Source: Ehretia macrophylla
Lineage: Eukaryota; Streptophyta; Magnoliopsida; Boraginales; Ehretiaceae
Assembly: GCA_037974665.1 (NCBI GenBank)
Contig: CM075777.1
Coordinates: 13,725,001 to 13,789,000, forward strand
DNA length: 64,000 nt
Direction of reading: 5' to 3'
A program made the translations under genes and the position numbers. The first letter of the stretch is position 1. Every line of letters starts with the position of its first letter. Of this stretch, positions 58,155-64,000 are shown piece by piece. The notes beneath the pieces were generated by a model, which did no database searches, was not told the origin of the DNA, and saw only the letters and a program-made list of their open reading frames with translations.

Positions 58155-60812
58155 TGTCACGCCCCAACACGACCCCTCCTATGATCAGTCAGGACGCAAC
58201 GGAATTTCGGCAGTATAACGACAGTAAATAGGATACCGAGGCTCTAAACCAACCTCAATAAAATACAACACACATCATAACCATATTATACAATAATCAT
58301 TCATCGTTATACGCCTCCGTTCCAACATAATACATGAACCTTAATATACATTGCCAAAATATTTTGATACCAACCTAGCAACCTAAACAAGACAAAGGAA
58401 AGACTACCAAGATAGCATCAACTAATTCATTATCTTCTCAACATCTTTTACATTATGAACTACAAAGCATATAAAAGTCGACTAAGTTAATTTACAAGAT
58501 AATAAAACATGTACGACATCACGGATAAGACTCTGGAACATAGGACTCATCCACGTAAGGCACGTTTTCCACATTCTCCTCTTCAGGAGGCACGTACCCG
58601 AAATCCTGCGAAGGTACACCTATATGCATGCAATAATAGAGAGTGAGCTTATATAAATAAGCCCAGTGAGGATCCGATAGATCTCGAGCAAGGTCTACTA
58701 AACTCCTTGGAATAATCCTTTGAGTCAGTAAACACACAATGAACATCAATAATCATTATAAATGCAACAATAGTAATAACTGTAAACACACAATAAGGAT
58801 ACGATACATTTGCTGATGAAGCCCCATACACCAATTCCATGCTCAACAACTCCTCCAAACTCAATGACACAATCCTGAGGTACCTTGACCTAGACCCACA
58901 CCCCATGGCCTCTCCGCCCATGCGAGATAGGGAGTAGCCATGATAACTGTGCCCACAACCCAGGATGCCTCCCGAGGTGACACAACATTATCAAAGCTCA
59001 CAACAATGAGACTCAACATAAATAAACTGAGAGATCAGCAACAAGGGTTCCCGATTCCCGTAATCAATAATCAATCCATAATATGGGAGATCAGCAACAA
59101 AAGTGCCCGATTCCCGTAATCAATAATAATCAATCAATAATATGGGAGATCAGCAACAAAAGTGCCCGATTCCCGTACTCAATAATAATCAATCAATAAT
59201 GTGGGAGATCAGCAACAAAAGTGCCCGATTCCCATACTCAATAATAATCAATCAATAATGTGGGAGATTAGCAACAAAAGTGCCCGATTCCCATACTCAA
59301 TAATAATCAATCAATAATATGGGAGATCAGCAACAAAAGTGCCTGATTCCCGTACTCAATAATAATTAATATAACATCAATATTTAATTAAACAACAAAC
59401 AACTAAGTTAGATGACAAAGTAGGCCATCCAACTTAACATGCATGAAACACGTAATCTAACCCTAGTCTAACCATTAACAACTCACAATTCAATCACTCA
59501 AACCACACCCAATCAACTAAGGCTCAATCTAACATTTTAAATAAAGACAACCTAAACTTCAAATAATCATATCTTACATTTTACTAATCCAAACAACTCC
59601 AAATCAGTTTCAAACACTCACCCGTTCAATCAACTACATTAGCCCCCTCAGAAACAAACCAAAACACATCCAAATCATGCCCAATAACCCTAAAACCCTA
59701 GTGTATCATGGCTGAAATTTCCGGATTTTGGTACGGACATCACAATCGAAAATTCGGCATTACAACGGCGCTACCACGTAATTATCAATCTTTTAGATAT
59801 CGACGGTAATCGATTCCGATCAACACAACTCAAAATATTTAACATTTAACAAATTAATCAACTTTAAATACCCAAAAAATAATAAATATGCTACATCCGT
59901 TCAAATCTCGTAGTATTCCATATAAATGATCCCTAGCATGCATGGAGAAGTAATCTAACATCAGATTAACATTCTAACGGTTCAATAATTAATTATACGC
60001 AAAAACATAAAAATAACATTTTGAGATCTAGAATTTTTCTCCCACCTTTGATCCGAAGTAAAGCTAGGAATGGGTGTAATAGGTGCCCAACAAGCGGAAT
60101 CCAGCTCGGTTTGAAAAGATTCGGACTTTAAATGAGTTTTCTAAGGCTAAATTGCTTTGAAAAATAAAATGAAAAACTCTCAAAATGGCCAAAGAAACTC
60201 ACGGCTGCAATGTATGTGTTTTTGTGGTGTTTTCTTTGCTTTTAGTGTGTGTAGAGATTTTATATGCAAAGTCAACAAAATAGCAAAGTCAAAGTTGATA
60301 TATTTAGTCTTTTAATTATATTTTCTAGTCTTTTAATTCATTTTATTGACTATTTCTTGCTCAACTAATAAATTAACACCTAAATTAATTCTAGACAATA
60401 TATTTTAGGTGACAAAGAGTTTTATATTAAAATAGTTTTACCCGAGTCGGCCTAAAACTCGATTTTCGCAAAAGTCGGTGTAAAAACCCTAATAAATTCT
60501 TAAGCCGATTTTAAAACCGTTTTCATCAAACACAGGTCTATTAAAGTTCGTGGACTAGGTCTAGAAGGGTTAAAAAGACCAGTTTCAAAATTTTAGCGGA
60601 CGTGTTTCGAAAACATTATTCACTAAAAATTGACGATAAAATTTCTAACTCTGTTTTTTATGAAAATTTCATGAATGCACATTTAGCATGTTCTAGGAGT
60701 ATTGACACTAAAATTACCACATTCTAAGTCACATAGCACATAGACAGGTTAATTCATGCAAAACGAGATAAAGCACGCAAAACGAGATAAGATAGAAAAG
60801 TGGGGTTTCACA
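58155..60812 (-). repeat. E8 3' LTR (2658 bp)
   Basis: Ends TGTCACGCCCC and GGGGTTTCACA on the plus strand. It is longer than the E3 LTRs mainly through extra 59-bp units. TATA box at 58647-58655 (TATATAAGC, minus). Confidence 0.9.
59029..59375. repeat. 59-bp tandem repeat in E8 LTR (6 copies)
   Basis: Units start at about 59029, 59085, 59144, 59203, 59262 and 59321; the spacing is 59 from the second unit on. Core GGGAGATCAGCAACAAAAGT, then GCCCGATTCCCGTA and an AT-rich tail. Neighbouring units are nearly identical, more so than the three in E3, indicating recent expansion. They lie about 370-720 bases upstream of the TATA box in U3. The E8 5' LTR has the first unit starting at 63966 before the window ends. 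Confidence 0.92.
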
Positions 60813-60825
60813 TTCTCCCCCCCTT
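60813..60825 (-). other. E8 polypurine tract
   Basis: AAGGGGGGGAGAA on the minus strand, identical to the E1 tract. Confidence 0.88.
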
Positions 60826-60879
60826 AAAGAAATTGCGTCCTCGCAATTCTGCATCGATCCATAAAAAAGCTCAGGTGCT

Positions 60880-61330
60880 GGCTCAAACATACGGATTGAA
60901 AGCCCGAAAACCAAATTCCGAATACCATTTGAGAACACCAAGCAAAACACTGATCAAGGTTGTCGACAAGAATCCCCAGTTAAGAAGCCTAAATAAGAAT
61001 GGCGATTAAGAACACCGACTAAGACTTTCGGACGAGAATCTCAAATAATTACTGAAGAAAATGCCAAACATAGATCCCATAATAGAGCACCAACCAGGAA
61101 TACCAAGTAAGAGCTTCAACAAGATCACCGAGCGAGAATACCAAATAATAATCCCAATATAAGAACTCCAGATAATACCGTATCAGAATTCCACGTAAGA
61201 ATACCGCATAGAAAATACCATAGATGATGTCCAAAGAAGTATGCCGAATAAGAATCTCCATAGAGAATTATCGAGGAAGAATGTTGTATAAAATCACCAA
61301 ATAAGAATCCCAATAATCAATGTATAGTCA
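60880..61330 (-). repeat. E8 degenerate short-repeat field replacing pol
   Basis: The same field as in E3 (14540-15060), with variants of GGTATTCTTATTCGG on the minus strand. The frame at 60729-60950 across the polypurine tract still encodes the pol tail (MQNCEDAISLRGGECETP) and stops 84 bases inside the LTR. Hydrophobic open frames (61049-61261, 61125-61313) are repeat translations. Confidence 0.75.
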
Positions 61331-61465
61331 TAAAGTTGCTTGACCCCTAATCGGAATTCCATATACCCCAGCGTCACATACTACTTAGTCGCCAACTGAT
61401 ATGATGCGCATGCTAACTTTAATCGTATAAGGCAAACTCTCTACTCACATTTTAGCACGTTGCAC

Positions 61466-62814
61466 TCAAGGAGATATGATATTTAATTGGTTGAGAATAA
61501 GTAAGTTATCTTTTACCACTGCTGCCGCCTCTGGCAATACCTCCAAGTCCACTGCGTAGGCCTGAGCTTGAGCCCGCTGCTGCTGAGGTGTACTACTTGC
61601 AGGTCTACCCTGATAACCCTGGACTGCTGGATGACCCGTAGAACCCTGATACCTGGGGCAATCCCTCACCCGGTGTTGGTTACTGCCGCAACCTAAACAC
61701 GTCCCTGCCTTTCTCCAACAGTCGGTCTCTAGATGGCCCTTACGTTTACAATAAACACACTGCAGCATCGGAGCACTGACACTGCCTCCTAAAGAACCAG
61801 AAGCTGAATAAGCAGCTGAACCAGCCTGCTGTTGAGGCCTTACCAAACTAGGCCTGTACTGACCTTGAGACTGGGCTGGCCTAAACTGGGACTGAACCTG
61901 ATATGACCCCTGCTGAAACTGAGACCGATAGTAACCCTGTTGACCCTGCGATCCGAAAGAACCCTGCTGCATTGGCGGCCTGTACACAACCTGCTGTACG
62001 GAAGGCCTATACACTCCCTGCTAACCTTGAGGCTGAAATGGCTTCTTGCTAGGCTGGCTAGATACAATCTGTTCCCCCTTTCTCTTCTCCAGTCTAGAAG
62101 CTGCCTCAAAAGCCTCAGTGAAAATATCATACCGATCCAGAGCCATCACATCCTGAATCTCGGGCCTCAACCCCAACATGAATCTTCGAGTCCTCCGCTC
62201 CTCATCTACCACATACTCCGGTGCAGACCGGGACAATCGAGTAAAGATGGCCTCATACTGAGCCACTGAGGAATCTCCCTGCACTAAGGCTAGAAACTCT
62301 GCTATCTCCGTTCCCTCGTAATCCTCGGAACATACTTTGCCCAGAAAGCCATCAGAAAGGTACCCCAAACATAAGGAATACCCTATGTCGCCAAGCTAGT
62401 TCTCACTATGCGCCACCATTCTTCCACCTCATCATCTAACAAGTACACGACAAAGGAGACTTTCTGCTCATCAGTATAGCCAAGTGGATCATAAATCTTC
62501 TCCAACTTGCTAATCCACGCCTCCGCCTTCCTATCATCCGGTTCCCCCTGAAATCTAGGTGGATGATATCCTAAGAACTCCTTCAGGGTACCGCGCCCGT
62601 GGTTTCCACCCTGCACATTCAGTAGCTGAGCCTGCAAAGCCTGATTCTAGGCAGCCTGCCCTGCCAGTAACTGTGCCTGACTAGCCACTAACTCAGCAAT
62701 CCTCTCCATAGCTACCCCCAATCGGTCATCACCCCTATCACGACCCGGTGCCTCGTTACCCGGAGTCTGATCAGTCATCTCAGGCCTACCTCTAGTTCTC
62801 GGTCGACCGGCCAT
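61466..62814 (-). pseudogene. gag: E8 gag, ending in a protease stub
   Basis: Starts MAGRPRTRGRPEMTDQ at 62814. The capsid domain is as in E1, then a one-base deletion at about 62301 shifts the frame relative to E1. The linker is followed by an intact zinc knuckle (Cys-Val-Tyr-Cys-...-His-...-Cys, near 61755) and the second Cys cluster. TAG stops at 62647, 62383 and 62021 are all Gln in relatives. The protease start (AYAVDLEVLPEA, LILNQLN) ends at the stop at 61466, the same point as in E3. Confidence 0.85.
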
Positions 62815-63072
62815 TCTACTAATCAAAGAGTTAGCACAGTTATAGCACGTAAACAGGTTATAAACAATTATTAACACCTAGACAACAAACTCATATAAAA
62901 CACATAAACAAATTAATCACATAATCACATAAGCACTAAATCACATAATCACTTAATCACTTAATCATTTAATCATATTAACACATATTTCACTTTTCTT
63001 TCACTTCATACATACTTGCATGCTTAGACCACTACCCACAATCCGAGGATACCCCGGCTGACAGCTAATCAA

Positions 63073-63084
63073 GCTCTGATTCCA
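63073..63084 (-). other. E8 primer binding site
   Basis: TGGAATCAGAGC on the minus strand, one mismatch from the initiator Met-tRNA complement, six bases from the LTR edge. The leader 62815-63072 is non-coding, with TCACATAA-like repeats. Confidence 0.87.
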
Positions 63085-63090
63085 CTTAAA

Positions 63091-64000
63091 TGTCACGCCC
63101 CAGCTCGACCCCTCCAATAATCAGTGAGGACACAACGGAATTTCTGCAGAATAACGACAGTAAATAGGACACCGAGGCTCTAAACCAACCTCAATAAAAT
63201 ACAACATACATCATAACCATATTATACAATAATCATTCCTCGTTATACGCCTCCGTTCCAACATAATACATGAACCTTAATATACATTGCCAAAATATTT
63301 TGATACCAACCTAGCAACCTAAACAAGACAAAGGAAAGACTGCCAAGATAGCATCAACTAATTCATTATCTTCTCAACATCTTTTACATTATGAACTACA
63401 AAGCATATAAAAGTCGACTAAGTTAACTTACACGATAATAGCACATGAACGACATCACGGATAAGACTCTGGAACATAGGACTCATCCACGTAAGGCACG
63501 TTTTCCACATTCTCCTCTTCAGGAGGCACGTACCCGTAATCCTGCGAAGGTACACCTGTATGCATGCAATAATAGAGAGTGAGCTTATATAAAATAAGCC
63601 CAGCGAGGATCCGATAGATCTCGAGCAAGGTCTACTAAACTCCTTGGAATAATCCTTTGAGTCAGTAAACACACAATGAACATCAATAATCATTATAAAT
63701 GCAACAATAGTAATAACTGTAAACACACAATAAGGATACGATACATTTGCTGATGAAGCCCCATACACCAATTCCATGCTCAACAACTCCTTCAAAATCA
63801 ATGACACAATCCTGAGGTCCCTTGACCTAGACCCACACCCCATGGCCTCTCCGCCCATGCGAGATAGGGAGTAGCCATGATAACTGTGCCCGCAACCCAG
63901 GATGCCTCCCGAGGTGACACAACATTATCAAAGCTCACAACAATGAGACTCAACATAAATAAACCGAGAGATCAGCAACGAGGGTGCCCGATTCCCGTAA
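63091..64000 (-). repeat. E8 5' LTR (truncated by window edge)
   Basis: Begins TGTCACGCCCC and matches 58155 onward; differences are concentrated in the first 150 bases, and the rest is nearly identical. TATA box at 63583-63591. The sequence ends inside the first 59-bp unit. Confidence 0.9.

Larger units (their letters stand above)
58155..64000 (-). mobile_element. E8: gag-only (non-autonomous) element, sister of E3, cut by window edge
   Basis: 3' LTR 58155-60812, internal 60813-63090 (2278 bp), 5' LTR from 63091. Internal order and length match E3: primer site, leader, gag ending in a protease stub, short-repeat field, pol tail, polypurine tract. LTR subfamily B with the 59-bp repeat expanded to six copies. 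RT and integrase are absent. It lies in the E7 3' LTR. Capsid sequence is closer to E1 than E3 is (for example FLGYHPPRFQGE, QDVMAL). Confidence 0.9.

Noticed and set aside
59029-59375. Regularly spaced repeats that could suggest a CRISPR array
   Set aside because: The 59-bp units are directly adjacent and the 'spacers' are also repeated; they lie in a plant LTR. This is a minisatellite.

Overview
The window looks like intergenic, repeat-packed DNA from a large AT-rich plant nuclear genome, probably a flowering plant; I cannot place it more narrowly. I find no host gene, rRNA, tRNA gene or CRISPR array. Essentially every stretch can be assigned to LTR retrotransposons, nearly all Ty3/gypsy, and nearly all broken by stops or frameshifts. 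The elements are named E1-E8, S1 (a solo LTR) and C1 (a Copia relic).

Layout. E1 (1-8844, minus strand; 3' LTR cut by the window edge) is a Tekay/Del-type element whose whole gag-pol frame is uninterrupted by frameshifts but carries nine in-frame stops. It sits in the leader/internal part of E2 (8845-9763), whose 5' LTR (9764-11986 plus 19318-19676) was itself split by E3 (11987-19312, flanked by the 5-bp duplication ACTAT). E2 in turn truncates a third, older LTR (E4, 19677-21669). Next comes E5 (21678-45698, minus, flanked by AAGCT/AAGCC), whose pol is split inside RNase H by an Athila-type element E6 (26004-39716, minus, flanked by CTGGT/CCGGC). E6 is interrupted between RNase H and integrase by S1 (30917-33352, opposite orientation, flanked by TGTGA/TGTGC). 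To the right of E5 lies a Copia gag-PR-IN relic (C1, about 45704-48424, plus strand). It is cut by E7 (48425-58046, plus strand, a different Tekay-like subfamily), whose 3' LTR is cut by E8 (from 58047/58155 to beyond the right edge, minus).

How the parts relate. E1, E2, E4, E5, S1, E3 and E8 share one LTR family: TGTGAAAC at the 5' end, CGTGACA at the 3' end, about 2.4-2.7 kb, an initiator-Met-tRNA primer site where the leader is seen, and a TATATAAG box about 0.5 kb from the 3' end of the LTR. E3 and E8 form a distinct gag-only branch. Each has an internal region of almost the same length (2284 and 2278 bp), a gag frame ending at the same point inside the protease remnant, and pol replaced by the same roughly 450-bp field of degenerate short repeats. 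Their LTRs carry a private 59-bp tandem repeat in U3 (3 copies in E3, 6 in E8). This is best read as a non-autonomous lineage that must borrow reverse transcriptase and integrase, for instance from relatives of E1 or E5. It is the most interesting object in the window.

Decay. Most stops that can be compared between copies are CAG to TAG or TGG to TAG/TGA, the pattern expected from deamination of methylated cytosine in silenced repeats. Relative ages by nesting: E4 before E2 before E1 and E3; E5 before E6 before S1; C1 before E7 before E8.
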